From contig LJCX01000027.1 of the NCBI GenBank assembly GCA_001298545.1, forward strand, positions 682,001-746,000: a stretch of DNA of 64,000 nt, given 5' to 3'. The notes beneath the pieces were generated by a model, which was not told the origin of the DNA, made no database searches, and saw only the letters and a program-made list of their open reading frames with translations. Shown in pieces: positions 45,055 to 54,162 of this stretch (the first letter of the stretch is position 1; each line of letters starts with the position of its first letter). The translations under genes and the position numbers were made by a program. Source of the stretch: Actinobacteria bacterium OV320. Lineage in GTDB: Bacteria; Actinomycetota; Actinomycetes; Streptomycetales; Streptomycetaceae.

Positions 45055-47202
45055 GTGATGGCCGAGGACCGGATGCTCAGGGTGCGGGCGCTGCTCGACG
45101 CGGTGCGGTCCGAAGGACGGACCGCACTGACCGCGCCCGAGGGCAAGGTGGTCGCCGACGCGTACGGAATCGCCGTACCCGGCGAGGAGCTGGCGAGGGA
45201 CGTCGAGGAGGCCGTCGCGTACGCGGCGCGCTTCGGGGGCCCCGTCGTGATGAAGATCGTCTCGCCGGACATCCTGCACAAGACCGACGCCGGCGGAGTG
45301 ATCGTCGGGGTGGAGGGCGCGACGGACGTACGGGCGGCGTTCCACCGGATCGTCGAGAACGCGCGTGCGTACGACGGCGGGGCCAGGGTCGAGGGCGTAC
45401 AGATCCAGGAACTGCTGCCGCAGGGCCAGGAGGTCATCGTCGGGGCGGTCACGGATCCCACGTTCGGCAAGGTCGTGGCGTTCGGGCTCGGCGGGGTGCT
45501 CGTCGAGGTGCTGGGGGACGTCACCTTCCGGCTGGCTCCGGTGGACGCCGACGAGGCGCTGTCCATGCTGGACTCAATCCGGGCGGCGGAGATCCTGCGC
45601 GGCGTGCGCGGGCAGGCCGGGGTGGACCGGTGGGCGGTCGCCGAGCAGATCCGCCGGGTGTCCGAGCTGGTCGCGGAATTCCCGGAGATCGCCGAGGTGG
45701 ACCTCAACCCGGTGATCGCCACGGCCGAGGGCGCGATCGCCGCGGACATCCGCGTGATCCTGTCCGACACGCCGGTCACGGCGCGCCGCCGCTACACGCG
45801 CGCGGAGATCCTCACCTCGATGCGCCGTCTGATGGAGCCGCGCTCCGTCGCCGTGATCGGTGCCTCCAACGAGCAGGGCAAGATCGGCAACTCGGTGATG
45901 CGCAACCTCGTCGACGGCGGTTTCGCCGGGGACATCCATCCGGTGAATCCCCGGGCCGATGACATCTTGGGCCGCAAGGCGTACAAGAGTGTCACCGACG
46001 TTCCCGGAGAGGTGGATGTGGCGGTCTTCGCGATACCCGCCAAGTTCGTGGCCTCGGCCCTGGAGGAGGTGGGACGCAAGGGGATCCCCAACGCGGTGCT
46101 GATCCCCTCCGGCTTCGCGGAGACCGGCGAACACGCCCTCCAGGAAGAGATCGTGGCCATCGGCGAGCGCTACGGCGTCCGGCTGCTCGGGCCGAACATC
46201 TACGGCTACTACTCGACCTGGCAGGACCTCTGCGCCACCTTCTGCACGCCGTACGACGTCAAGGGCGGGGTCGCGCTGACCTCGCAGTCCGGTGGCATCG
46301 GGATGGCCGTCCTGGGCTTCGCACGCACCACGAAGACGGGCGTGTCGGCGATCGTCGGGCTCGGCAACAAGTCGGACCTCGACGAGGACGACCTGCTGAC
46401 CTGGTTCGGCGAGGACCCGCACACCGACTGCATCGCGATGCATCTGGAGGACCTCAAGGACGGCCGCGCCTTCGTCGAGGCCGCGCGGGCGACCGTACCG
46501 AAGAAGCCGATCGTCGTCCTCAAGGCGGGCCGTACGGCGGCGGGCGCGAAGGCGGCCGGCTCGCACACCGGGGCACTCGCGGGCGACGACGCCGTCTACG
46601 ACGACATCCTCCGCCAGGCGGGTGTCATCAGGGCTCCGGGGCTGAACGACATGCTGGAGTACGCGCGCGGGTTGCCGGTGCTGCCCACCCCGAAGGGCGA
46701 CAACATCGTGATCATCACGGGCGCGGGCGGCAGCGGTGTGCTCCTGTCGGACGCCGTGACCGACAACGGCCTCACCCTGATGGAGATCCCGCCGGACCTC
46801 GACACGGCGTTCCGCGCGTTCATCCCGCCCTTCGGGGCGGCGGGCAACCCGGTCGACATCACCGGGGGCGAGCCGCCCTCGACGTACGAGGCGACCATCC
46901 GGCTGGGGCTCGAGGATCCGCGTATCCACGCGCTGGTGCTCGGCTACTGGCACACGATCGTCACTCCCCCGATGGTCTTCGCGGAGCTCACCGCGCGCGT
47001 GGTGGGCGAGTTCCGCGAACGCGGCGTGGAGAAGCCCGTCGTGGCGTCGCTCGCGGGTGACGTCGAGGTCGAGGAGGCCTGCCGGTACCTCTACGAACGG
47101 GGCGTCGTGGCCTACCCGTACACGACCGAGCAGCCGGTGGCGGTGCTCGGCGCCAAGTACCGGTGGGCGCGTGCGGCGGGGCTGTTGGGGGGCGGTTCAT
47201 GA
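45055..47202 (+). CDS. Fused ADP-forming acyl-CoA synthetase (acetate-CoA ligase type)
   Basis: A 715-aa single-chain acyl-CoA ligase (NDP-forming). An ATP-grasp domain comes first (about 1-235: FGGPVVMKIVSPDILHKTDAGGVIVGV, then EVDLNPV), and the CoA-binding and ligase domains follow (RSVAVIGASNEQGKIGNSVM near 265; SGGIGMAVLGFAR). The phosphohistidine lies in AAGSHTGALAGDDAVYD. This beta-then-alpha order is the reverse of the commoner fusion. It is one base after frc, so it is probably co-translated. Activation of oxalate or formate to the CoA ester is inferred from position. It makes the cluster unusual in having two CoA ligases (with sucCD). Confidence 0.88.
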   Translation: MMAEDRMLRVRALLDAVRSEGRTALTAPEGKVVADAYGIAVPGEELARDVEEAVAYAARFGGPVVMKIVSPDILHKTDAGGVIVGVEGATDVRAAFHRIVENARAYDGGARVEGVQIQELLPQGQEVIVGAVTDPTFGKVVAFGLGGVLVEVLGDVTFRLAPVDADEALSMLDSIRAAEILRGVRGQAGVDRWAVAEQIRRVSELVAEFPEIAEVDLNPVIATAEGAIAADIRVILSDTPVTARRRYTRAEILTSMRRLMEPRSVAVIGASNEQGKIGNSVMRNLVDGGFAGDIHPVNPRADDILGRKAYKSVTDVPGEVDVAVFAIPAKFVASALEEVGRKGIPNAVLIPSGFAETGEHALQEEIVAIGERYGVRLLGPNIYGYYSTWQDLCATFCTPYDVKGGVALTSQSGGIGMAVLGFARTTKTGVSAIVGLGNKSDLDEDDLLTWFGEDPHTDCIAMHLEDLKDGRAFVEAARATVPKKPIVVLKAGRTAAGAKAAGSHTGALAGDDAVYDDILRQAGVIRAPGLNDMLEYARGLPVLPTPKGDNIVIITGAGGSGVLLSDAVTDNGLTLMEIPPDLDTAFRAFIPPFGAAGNPVDITGGEPPSTYEATIRLGLEDPRIHALVLGYWHTIVTPPMVFAELTARVVGEFRERGVEKPVVASLAGDVEVEEACRYLYERGVVAYPYTTEQPVAVLGAKYRWARAAGLLGGGS

Positions 47203-47324
47203 CGTGACCCAGGCGCGGGGCCGGCCGACGGTGCGCGTCGGCCGGCCCGGGTCCCGAGCGCACACGAAAGGCATTGGACAGGGGGCGCTGGCCAGAACTT
47301 TCGACGCAAGGGGTGCTGAGCGAC

Positions 47325-48716
47325 ATGACAACCACCGACTACTCCCCGTCCCTCCCCTACCGGGAGGTGACGGACCGCAACGGCCGTGTGTACCGGATCG
47401 GCGAGAGCGACCGGGACATCATGGGGCGACCACGCTGGACCATGGTGCTCTTTCCCTGGATGGGCATGCTGGGCATCAGCTCCTCGGAGTACGCGTTCAC
47501 GTCCGCCGAGGACACACTGCACGACGCCCACCTGTGGAGCAGTGGGCACATCTTCTGGCTGATGGGCGTCTGGGTGTTCTTCCAGGCGGCCGTGGCCTTC
47601 CCGGCCGGGCAGCTGCGGGAGAGCGGCAGGCTGCCCGCGCGGTACGCGATGATGCTCGGCGCGCTGGGCACGGTCCTCGGCTATCTGTCCCTCGCGTACG
47701 CACCGCATGTCGCCGTCGCCTATCTCGGCTTCGGCATGTGCAGCGGCATCGGCGCCGGCCTCGTCTACGCGACCTGCGTGAACATGGTCGGCAAGTGGTA
47801 CCCGGAGCGTAAGGGCGGCAAGACCGGCATGGTCAACGGCGGTTTCGCCTACGGATCGGTGCCCTTCGTGTTCCTGTTCACGTCGTACATGGACCTGAGC
47901 AACTACAAGGGCGTGCTGGTCGCGGTGGGCCTCGTCTGCTGCAGCGTCGTGGCGTTCGCCGGGTGGTTCTTCAAGGACCCGCCGAAGAACTGGTGGCCCG
48001 CGCACGTGGACCCGCTCAGGCTCACCGACGACCCGAAGATCCGCCGGGCACTGCAGAAGAACCCGCCGGCGGTGAAGCAGTACACCCCCAAGGAGGCGGC
48101 GCGTACCCCCGTCCTGTGGATGATGTGGTTCTGTCTGCTGTGCACGGCCGGGATCAACATCTTCGGTATCGCCTTCCAGGTGCCGTTCGGCAAGGACATG
48201 GGCTTCGCCGGGGGAATCGTGGCCACGGCCATGTCCCTGAAGGCGATCGTCAACGGCACCGGGCGCGGCATCATCGGCTGGATCTCCGACCGTTACGGAC
48301 GCCGCCACACCCTGATCATCGTCTGCCTGGTGCTCGGTACCGCACAGTTCGGGGTGCTGGTCTCCGGTCAGATGGGCAGCATGCCGTTCTTCCTGTTCTG
48401 CTCCATGGTCTCCGGCTTCGGCGGCGGCGCGATCTTCCCGCTGTTCGCCGCGATGACCGCGGACTACTTCGGTGAGAACAACAACGCCAGCAACTACGGC
48501 ATGGTCTACAGCTCCAAGCTCATCTCGGGCCTCGTGGGCTCCGGAGTCGGCTCGATCGTGGTCGGCGCGTGGGACTACGAGGGCGCGTTCGTCCTGGCGG
48601 GCTGCATCGGGCTCGCCTCCTCGGTGCTGGCGCTCTTCCTGAAGGCACCGGGCAGGCCGGCGGCCGGTCGTCGAATCGTCCCCAACCCGCATCCGCTCGG
48701 CGAGGAAACGGCCTGA
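47325..48716 (+). CDS. OFA-family MFS transporter, probable oxalate/formate antiporter
   Basis: A 463-aa integral membrane protein with twelve predicted helices, a long cytosolic N-terminus of about 40 residues, and MFS signatures such as GWISDRYGRRHTL between helices. It contains FGMCSGIGAGLVYATCVNMVGKWYPERKGGKTGMVNGGFAYG, typical of the oxalate:formate antiporter family, in which small-residue-rich helices line the path. It would import oxalate and export formate, closing the cycle of Frc and the decarboxylase. ATG 47325 is chosen over an upstream TTG. It is 122 bp after the CoA ligase gene. Confidence 0.88.
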   Translation: MTTTDYSPSLPYREVTDRNGRVYRIGESDRDIMGRPRWTMVLFPWMGMLGISSSEYAFTSAEDTLHDAHLWSSGHIFWLMGVWVFFQAAVAFPAGQLRESGRLPARYAMMLGALGTVLGYLSLAYAPHVAVAYLGFGMCSGIGAGLVYATCVNMVGKWYPERKGGKTGMVNGGFAYGSVPFVFLFTSYMDLSNYKGVLVAVGLVCCSVVAFAGWFFKDPPKNWWPAHVDPLRLTDDPKIRRALQKNPPAVKQYTPKEAARTPVLWMMWFCLLCTAGINIFGIAFQVPFGKDMGFAGGIVATAMSLKAIVNGTGRGIIGWISDRYGRRHTLIIVCLVLGTAQFGVLVSGQMGSMPFFLFCSMVSGFGGGAIFPLFAAMTADYFGENNNASNYGMVYSSKLISGLVGSGVGSIVVGAWDYEGAFVLAGCIGLASSVLALFLKAPGRPAAGRRIVPNPHPLGEETA

Positions 48717-48758
48717 CGCACGCGCGCGTGCGCCCGGTCGGCGCAGGTGGCGTCAGGC
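48711..48758. terminator. Composite hairpin between convergent transporter and isomerase genes
   Basis: GCCTGACGC (48711-48719) pairs with GCGTCAGGC (48750-48758), enclosing an inner palindrome GCACGCGCGCGTGC. It lies at the ends of the two convergent genes. Confidence 0.5.
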
Positions 48759-48760
48759 GC

Positions 48761-49807
48761 TCAGCACTTCTCGCGCAACGAGTGCAGGTGCGCGCTCGAC
48801 TTCCGTGCGAAGGCGAACGACTCGACCGGATTGTCGTGCTCGGCCTGCCAGTGGTGGGCCGACCGCTTACCGCGCAGCCGGGTCACGGCGGAGATGAACC
48901 GCTGGTAGTCGATGTCGCCGTCCCCGACGTCGGTCATCCGGTACCCGAACTGGTTCGAGGGGTCGCTGACGCCGTCCTTGACGTGGAAGAGCGGATAGCG
49001 ATGCGGCTGCCTCAGTACGTAGTCCAGCGGCTCGAAGGGCGCGGCCGTACCGTCGGCCCGCTTCGAGAAGCGGAACTGTCCGGCGTACGCCCAGAAGATG
49101 TCCATCTCCAGGAACACCAGGTCGGGGTCGGTCTCGGCGAGCAGTACGTCGTAGAGACGGACCTTGGGGTTGTCGGTCGCGAAGCCGAACTCGTCGGAGT
49201 GGTTGTGCTGGTAGAACTTCATGCCGCGGGCCCGCGCCGCCGCTCCGTACGTGTTGAACTCCTCGGCCGCGCGCTTCCACGCGTCGACGGTGGAGCCGTA
49301 GCGGAACGGCCCCGAGGCGGTGCCGATGTGCTTGAGGCCGAGGGCCTGGGCGTCGTCGAGGACCTTGGTGAGGTTCTGGGCGAAGGTGTAGGCGTTCGGG
49401 TCGTCGGCGTAGTAGCCGACGTGGCTGCCGATCGGTGTCAGTCCGTTGTTGCGTGCGAGTCGCTTGAGCTGGGCCAGGGTGATGGGGCCCGCGGAGCCCT
49501 GGGTGTAGCCGGCGAACTCGACCTCGTCGTACCCGTACTTCTTCAACTCGGCGAAGACGGGGGCGAAGCCCAGCGTGGAGACCTTGTCGCGCAGGCTGTA
49601 GAGCTGGATGCCGAGCCGGCCGGGGGGCAGGACGGGACGGCCGCGGCCGGCGGTGGAGGCACCGGTGCCGGTGGCGGGTGCCGCGCCGGCGGGCGAGGCG
49701 GCGGCCCCCAGCAGTGCGGCCGCGGTGGCTCCCGCGGCGACGCCGAGCATGCCTCGTCTGGTCAGGCGGTGGGTGAGTTCGGGGTCGATGTCGGAGATGC
49801 GGCTCAT
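48761..49807 (-). CDS. Tat-exported sugar phosphate isomerase/epimerase-like TIM-barrel protein
   Basis: A 348-aa protein. A twin-arginine signal (LTRRGMLGVAAGATAAALLGAAASPAGA) covers residues 13 to about 43. The xylose-isomerase-like barrel follows, with GIQLYSLRDKV, YGYDEVEFAGYT, MKFYQHNHSDEFGF, VFLEMDIFW and FHVKDG, which carry the Glu, His and Asp metal ligands. ATG 49807 is set by GAGGAG nine bases upstream. It lies 70 bases after eboF on the same strand and may be the last gene of the Ebo operon, or an independent secreted isomerase. Substrate unknown. Confidence 0.85.
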   Translation of the reverse strand: MSRISDIDPELTHRLTRRGMLGVAAGATAAALLGAAASPAGAAPATGTGASTAGRGRPVLPPGRLGIQLYSLRDKVSTLGFAPVFAELKKYGYDEVEFAGYTQGSAGPITLAQLKRLARNNGLTPIGSHVGYYADDPNAYTFAQNLTKVLDDAQALGLKHIGTASGPFRYGSTVDAWKRAAEEFNTYGAAARARGMKFYQHNHSDEFGFATDNPKVRLYDVLLAETDPDLVFLEMDIFWAYAGQFRFSKRADGTAAPFEPLDYVLRQPHRYPLFHVKDGVSDPSNQFGYRMTDVGDGDIDYQRFISAVTRLRGKRSAHHWQAEHDNPVESFAFARKSSAHLHSLREKC

Positions 49808-49877
49808 GTCTGGAACTCCTCGGGATCGGAGGGCGTTGTCAGTGGTGAGTGCTTCACTTGTGACAGTCGGCAACCGG

Positions 49878-51326
49878 TCAGCACAGACCGGCCAGTTGGA
49901 GCAGCAGTGCTTTCACGTCGGTGGCCGCGACACGGTCGCCGAGCGAACGGGGGGTGGAGCAGATGAGGAGCGGACCGTCGTCGTCGCTCGCGGGAAGGCG
50001 GCCGTGGCTGCCGCGAATAGGTGACGGATCGAGGGGCACCACCGCCATGCGGTAGCGCATGCCGAGCTTCTTGCGGGCCAGCGCACCCGCCGCCTTGACC
50101 TTCACGTACGGGTCGAGGGGATCCATGAACAGCTCGGCCGGGTCGTAGCCGGGCTTGCGGTGGATCTCCACCAGCTGCGCGAAGTCGGGTGCGCGGGCGT
50201 CGTCGAGCCAGTAGTAGTACGTGAACCAGGCGTCCGGCTCCGCCACGGCGACGAGTTCGCCGGAGCGCGGGTGGTCGAGACCGTGCTCCTTCTTGCCCTC
50301 GTCACCGAGGAGTTCACCGACCCCGGGCAGTTCCTCCAGCACCTCCCGCACACGGGGCAGGTCCTCGGGACGGCGCACATAGACGTGGGCGAGCTGGTGG
50401 TCGGCGACCGCGAAGGCACGGGACGCCATCGGGTCGAGGTACTCCATCCCGTCCTGGGTGTGCACTTCGAGCAGACCCGCGCGACGCAGCGCACGGTTGA
50501 TGTCGACCGGCCTGCTCACCCGGGTGATGCCGTACTCGGACAGCACGACGACCGTACGGCCCTGGGCCCGGGCGTCGGCCAGAAGGGGGGCCACGGCCGT
50601 GTCCAGGGCGGCGGCCGCCCGGAGCGAGCGGGGGTCGTCGGGGCCGAACCGCTGGAGGTCGTAGTCGAGGTGAGGGAGGTAGCACAGGGCCAGGTCGGGG
50701 TTGCGGGTGCGCAGTATGTGGCGGGTCGCGTCGATGATCCACCGGCTGGAGACCAGGTCCGCGCCCGGTCCCCAGAAGTGGAAGAGGGGGAAGGTGCCGA
50801 GTTTCTCGGCGAGTTCGTCGTGCAGGGCCGCGGGACGGGTGTAGCAGTCGGGTTCCTTGCGGCCGTCGGCGTAGTAGATCGGACGGGGGGTGACGGTGTA
50901 GTCGGTGTCGGCGCCCATGGCGTACCACCAGCAGATGTTGGCGACCGTGTAGCCGGGATACGCCCGCCGGGCGGCGTCCCACAGCTTGTCGCCGGCCACG
51001 AGACCGTTGTGCTGGCGCCACAGCAGGACGTCGCCGAGCTCACGGAAGTACCAGCCGTTACCGACGATGCCGTGCTCCGCGGGCAGCGTGCCGGTCAGGA
51101 AGGTGGACTGCGCTGCACAGGTGACGGCCGGCAGAACGGTCCCGAGCGGTGCGCCGGAGCCCGCCTGGGCGAGGGTCTTGAGGTGGGGCATGTGATCGAG
51201 CAGACGGGGGGTGAGACCGACGACGTCGAGGACGAGGAGGGGCACGGGCGCCTTGGGGGCAGAGGCGTGGGCGTGGGGTCCGGGCGGGTCCTGGGGCCCG
51301 GTGTCGCCGGATGCCGGGCTGCTCAT
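49878..51326 (-). CDS. eboF: Alkaline-phosphatase-superfamily nucleotide pyrophosphatase/phosphodiesterase (EboF-like)
   Basis: A 482-aa protein of the type I phosphodiesterase family. The first metal Asp is D34 in LLVLDVVGL, the nucleophile Thr lies in LPAVTCAAQSTFLTG, and later metal ligands are in PHLDYDLQRFG, VLSEYG and VADHQLAHVYV. No signal peptide is seen. It overlaps eboE by 4 bases. In cyanobacterial and bacterial Ebo operons this protein is the phosphatase member, so it may remove a phosphate or nucleotide group from the pathway intermediate. Symbol is given by cluster context. Confidence 0.82.
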   Translation of the reverse strand: MSSPASGDTGPQDPPGPHAHASAPKAPVPLLVLDVVGLTPRLLDHMPHLKTLAQAGSGAPLGTVLPAVTCAAQSTFLTGTLPAEHGIVGNGWYFRELGDVLLWRQHNGLVAGDKLWDAARRAYPGYTVANICWWYAMGADTDYTVTPRPIYYADGRKEPDCYTRPAALHDELAEKLGTFPLFHFWGPGADLVSSRWIIDATRHILRTRNPDLALCYLPHLDYDLQRFGPDDPRSLRAAAALDTAVAPLLADARAQGRTVVVLSEYGITRVSRPVDINRALRRAGLLEVHTQDGMEYLDPMASRAFAVADHQLAHVYVRRPEDLPRVREVLEELPGVGELLGDEGKKEHGLDHPRSGELVAVAEPDAWFTYYYWLDDARAPDFAQLVEIHRKPGYDPAELFMDPLDPYVKVKAAGALARKKLGMRYRMAVVPLDPSPIRGSHGRLPASDDDGPLLICSTPRSLGDRVAATDVKALLLQLAGLC

Positions 51327-52492
51327 GGGAGCTCCTTGAGGCCGAGGTCGGTCAAGAGGTCGCGAGCCAGGGCGAGTTCGGCGGCTATGCCGTCGGCGAG
51401 CTGGGCTCGGGCGCGAGGTCGCAGTTCGGGTGGGAGGGCCTGCCAGGTGTAGGTCTCGACCTCGAGGTGACGGGTCAGCGGGTGCGGGCCGCCGACCAGG
51501 CGGGTCAGGGCGGCTTTGAGGACGGGAAGCGTGGAGGTGAGGGGCGCGGCGGGGGCCGCGTGCAGGGGGACGTGGAAGTGGGCGCGCCAGGGTCCGGTGT
51601 CCGGCAGAGCGGCGGCGCCGAGTGCCTCGCCGAGGTCGTCGGTGCCGCGCAGGCCGCTGGCCGTGAGGGTGCGGGTCTGGTGCAGGAAGCGGGGTTCGTC
51701 GAACGCGGCGAGGGCGTCGCGGACGGCGGGGAGACGGGGGCGGTCGGCGTGCAGGGCCACGGACAGCTGGGATTTGACGACGGGGACGCCGGCTTCGGCG
51801 AGCGCGTCCAGGGCGGTGTCCGGGTCTTCGAAGGAGGTGGCGAGATGGCAGGTGTCGACGCAGACACCGATACGGGGGTGGCCGACGGCCGCGAGCGGGG
51901 CGAGAGCGTCGGCGGTGGTCTCGACGGTGCAGCCGGGTTCCGGTTCCAGGCCGACCCGGACGGAGCGGCCGGTCAGCTCCTCCAGCGCGTCCAGGCGCTC
52001 GCCGAGGGTGCGCAGGGCGGAGTGTGCCGTCGCGGCGCGTGCCGCGTTCCAGGCGGTGCGCCAGCCGAGCGGGAGGGTGGAGATGGTGCCCTCGGTGACA
52101 TCGTCGGGGAGAAGTCCGGCCAGGACACGGGCCAGTGCGGTGGTGTGCTCCAGGCGTTCAGCGTCTGCCCAATCGGGCTTGTACACGCGGTACTTGACCT
52201 CCTCGGCGCCGAAACCCTCGTACGGGAAGCCATTGAGGGTGACGACCTCGAGCCCCCGCCGATCGAGCGCGGTGCGCAGACCGCGCAAGGCCGACGGGTC
52301 GGCGTCGAGGGACCGGGCGGCATCCCTGGCCAGCCACAGCCCGACACCGAGCCGGTCACGGCCGAGGCGGCGCCGGACGGGTTCGCAGTGATCGCGGAGT
52401 TGCGCGAGAACGCCGTCGAGGGTTTCGGCGGGGTGGACGTTGGTGCAGTAGGCGAGGTGGACGGTCGAGCCGTCGGGGTGACGGAAGCGCAT
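51323..52492 (-). CDS. eboE: Metabolite traffic protein EboE (xylose-isomerase-like TIM barrel)
   Basis: A 389-aa protein beginning with the EboE hallmark LAYCTNVHPAETLDGVL (about residues 13-29). Further barrel segments are VVTLNGFPYEGFGAEEVKYRVYKPDW, VGLEPEPGCTVET, GVCVDTCHLATSFEDP and WRAHFHVPLH. Metal-binding Glu, His and Asp residues lie in these segments. EboE is implicated with other Ebo proteins in moving a precursor across the inner membrane in cyanobacteria; its chemical role is not established. It starts 3 bases after the TatD-like gene and overlaps eboF. Confidence 0.88.
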   Translation of the reverse strand: MRFRHPDGSTVHLAYCTNVHPAETLDGVLAQLRDHCEPVRRRLGRDRLGVGLWLARDAARSLDADPSALRGLRTALDRRGLEVVTLNGFPYEGFGAEEVKYRVYKPDWADAERLEHTTALARVLAGLLPDDVTEGTISTLPLGWRTAWNAARAATAHSALRTLGERLDALEELTGRSVRVGLEPEPGCTVETTADALAPLAAVGHPRIGVCVDTCHLATSFEDPDTALDALAEAGVPVVKSQLSVALHADRPRLPAVRDALAAFDEPRFLHQTRTLTASGLRGTDDLGEALGAAALPDTGPWRAHFHVPLHAAPAAPLTSTLPVLKAALTRLVGGPHPLTRHLEVETYTWQALPPELRPRARAQLADGIAAELALARDLLTDLGLKELP

Positions 52493-52495
52493 CGT

Positions 52496-53344
52496 TCACT
52501 CCCCGCCGCGCAGGATGGAATTGCCTTCGTGGGTGGGGTCGGGGGCGGTCACCTCGAGGGCGAGACGGCCGCTGAGGCCGTAGAAGGCGACGGGGTTGCG
52601 CCACAGGACGAGATCGACGTCGTCCTCGGTGAAGCCCGAGGCGAGCATGAGGTCGGCGACCCTTCGGGTCTTGAGCGGGTCGCTCCTGCCCCAGTCCGCG
52701 GCGCTGTTCACGAGGACCTTCTCCGGCCCGTACAGGCGGAGGATCCCGATCATGCGGGTCTCGTCCATCTTGGTGTCGGGGTAGACGGAGAAGCCCAGCC
52801 AGCAGTCGGCGTCCTTCGCCTCCTTCACGGTGGTCTCGTTGAGGTGGTCGAGCAGGATCCGGTCCGGCGGCAGGGCGGATTCACGGACGACGTCGAGGGT
52901 GCGGCGCAGTCCGGCGAGCTTGTCCCGGTGCGGGGTGTGCACGAGGGCCGGCAGGGCGTGGTCGGCGGCCAGCTGGAGCTGGGCGGCCAGGGCGGTGTCC
53001 TCGGCGGGCGTCATCGAGTCGTACCCGATCTCGCCGACGGCCACGACGTGGTCCTTGACGAGATAGCGCGGCAGCTCCTCCAGGACGGCGGCGCAGCGCG
53101 GGTCGTTGGCCTCCTTGGGGTTGAGGGCGAGCGCGCAGTGATGGGCGATGCCGTACTGCGCGGCCCGGAACGGTTCCCAGCCGAGAAGGGAGTCGAAGTA
53201 GTCGAGGAAGGAGGCGGTCGAGGTACGGGGCTGTCCCAGCCAGAAGGCCGGCTCGACGACGGCGCGGACGCCGGCCGCGTGCATCGCCTCGTAGTCGTCG
53301 GTGGTGCGCGAGGTCATGTGGATGTGGGGGTCGAAGATGCGCAT
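52496..53344 (-). CDS. eboB: TatD-family metal-dependent hydrolase (EboB-like)
   Basis: A 282-aa amidohydrolase-type barrel. The metal site begins with DPHIHM (H7, H9). Further ligands lie in VVAVGEIGYDS, LVHTPHRDK, LLDHLNE and VNSAADWGRSDPL. It shares one base with the eboA stop (TGATG), so translation is coupled. TatD relatives in Ebo clusters are constant members, but no substrate is known. DNase activity is not implied by the context. Confidence 0.87.
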   Translation of the reverse strand: MRIFDPHIHMTSRTTDDYEAMHAAGVRAVVEPAFWLGQPRTSTASFLDYFDSLLGWEPFRAAQYGIAHHCALALNPKEANDPRCAAVLEELPRYLVKDHVVAVGEIGYDSMTPAEDTALAAQLQLAADHALPALVHTPHRDKLAGLRRTLDVVRESALPPDRILLDHLNETTVKEAKDADCWLGFSVYPDTKMDETRMIGILRLYGPEKVLVNSAADWGRSDPLKTRRVADLMLASGFTEDDVDLVLWRNPVAFYGLSGRLALEVTAPDPTHEGNSILRGGE

Positions 53345-54162
53345 CAGGACTCCTTGCCGTGGGGGTGGGCCGGACGGTGGGAACCGCCCGAGCCAGGGGG
53401 GTCCGTGCGGTGGAGGTCCGGGGTGGATCCGCCCGAGTCGGTCGGGGCCACAGCCGTCGGATCGGGCAGAGCCGTCGGGTCGGGCAGAGCCGTCGAGTCG
53501 GGCAGAGCCGTCAGCGTCAGGACGCGGTGCAGATCGCGGGGTACGGGGCGGCCCGCGGCGGTGCGTTCGGTGGCGTAGTCACCGAGCATGCGGGCGAGTT
53601 CGGCGTCGGCGCGGGCGCGCTGTTCGAGGCCCGCCACCTCGTCGACGGGCACTCCGGCGAAGAGGCACTTCAGGACGGCGTGGCGCCAGGCGTGGGCGTC
53701 GAGGTGACGGGCGGCGTAGGGGCCGACGGCGGCCGCGACGAGCCGGGTGTCATGGGTGCGCAGGGCGTCCTCGACGAGCGGGAGGGCGTCGGGTCCGGAC
53801 ACCAGGTGGGGCAGCGCGTGCAGGACCGCGCGACGTTCTTCGGCGGTGCCCTGGGAGTACACGCGGGCCAGGGATTCCGGGTCGGCGCGGGCCGCGCGGA
53901 GGATGAGGACGCGGGCGGCGTCGGCGTAACGACCGCCGCACCGTCGTCCGGCCTCCGCGAGGCGCAACTCCCACACCGAGATGGGCCCATGGGTGCCCGG
54001 ATGGGCGGCGGCCTCGTCGAGAGCTCGGCGGAACCAGACGCGGGCGGTCGCCTCGAGATGGGTGTCGAGGTGGCGGTGCAAGGCGTCGAGGGGTGTGCGG
54101 GCCGGGGTGGTGCCCGCGTGTTCCGCTTCCGGGATTGCCGGGGCGGCGTGGGGGTGGGTCAT
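53344..54162 (-). CDS. eboA: EboA-domain protein
   Basis: A 272-aa protein. The central about 190 residues match the EboA domain, with helical repeats (WFRRALDEAAAHPG, VWELRLAEAGRRCGGRYADAARVLILRAARADPESLARVYSQG, RAVLHALPHLV). The C-terminal about 50 residues are low complexity (TALPDP repeats from 18-bp DNA units, then Gly/Pro/His). The fold suggests a scaffold rather than an enzyme, which is inference. It overlaps the upstream isomerase gene and the downstream TatD gene by 4 and 1 bases. Confidence 0.86.
   Translation of the reverse strand: MTHPHAAPAIPEAEHAGTTPARTPLDALHRHLDTHLEATARVWFRRALDEAAAHPGTHGPISVWELRLAEAGRRCGGRYADAARVLILRAARADPESLARVYSQGTAEERRAVLHALPHLVSGPDALPLVEDALRTHDTRLVAAAVGPYAARHLDAHAWRHAVLKCLFAGVPVDEVAGLEQRARADAELARMLGDYATERTAAGRPVPRDLHRVLTLTALPDSTALPDPTALPDPTAVAPTDSGGSTPDLHRTDPPGSGGSHRPAHPHGKES
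53452..53523 (-). repeat. Four 18-bp in-frame repeats in eboA
   Basis: Units AGCCGTCGGGTCGGGCAG-like start at 53452, 53470, 53488 and 53506 and encode TALPDS/TALPDP near the EboA C-terminus. Confidence 0.85.

Noticed and set aside
51311-53578. Long open frame antisense to eboE and eboB (755 aa)
   Set aside because: Shadow frame across two well-supported overlapping genes.
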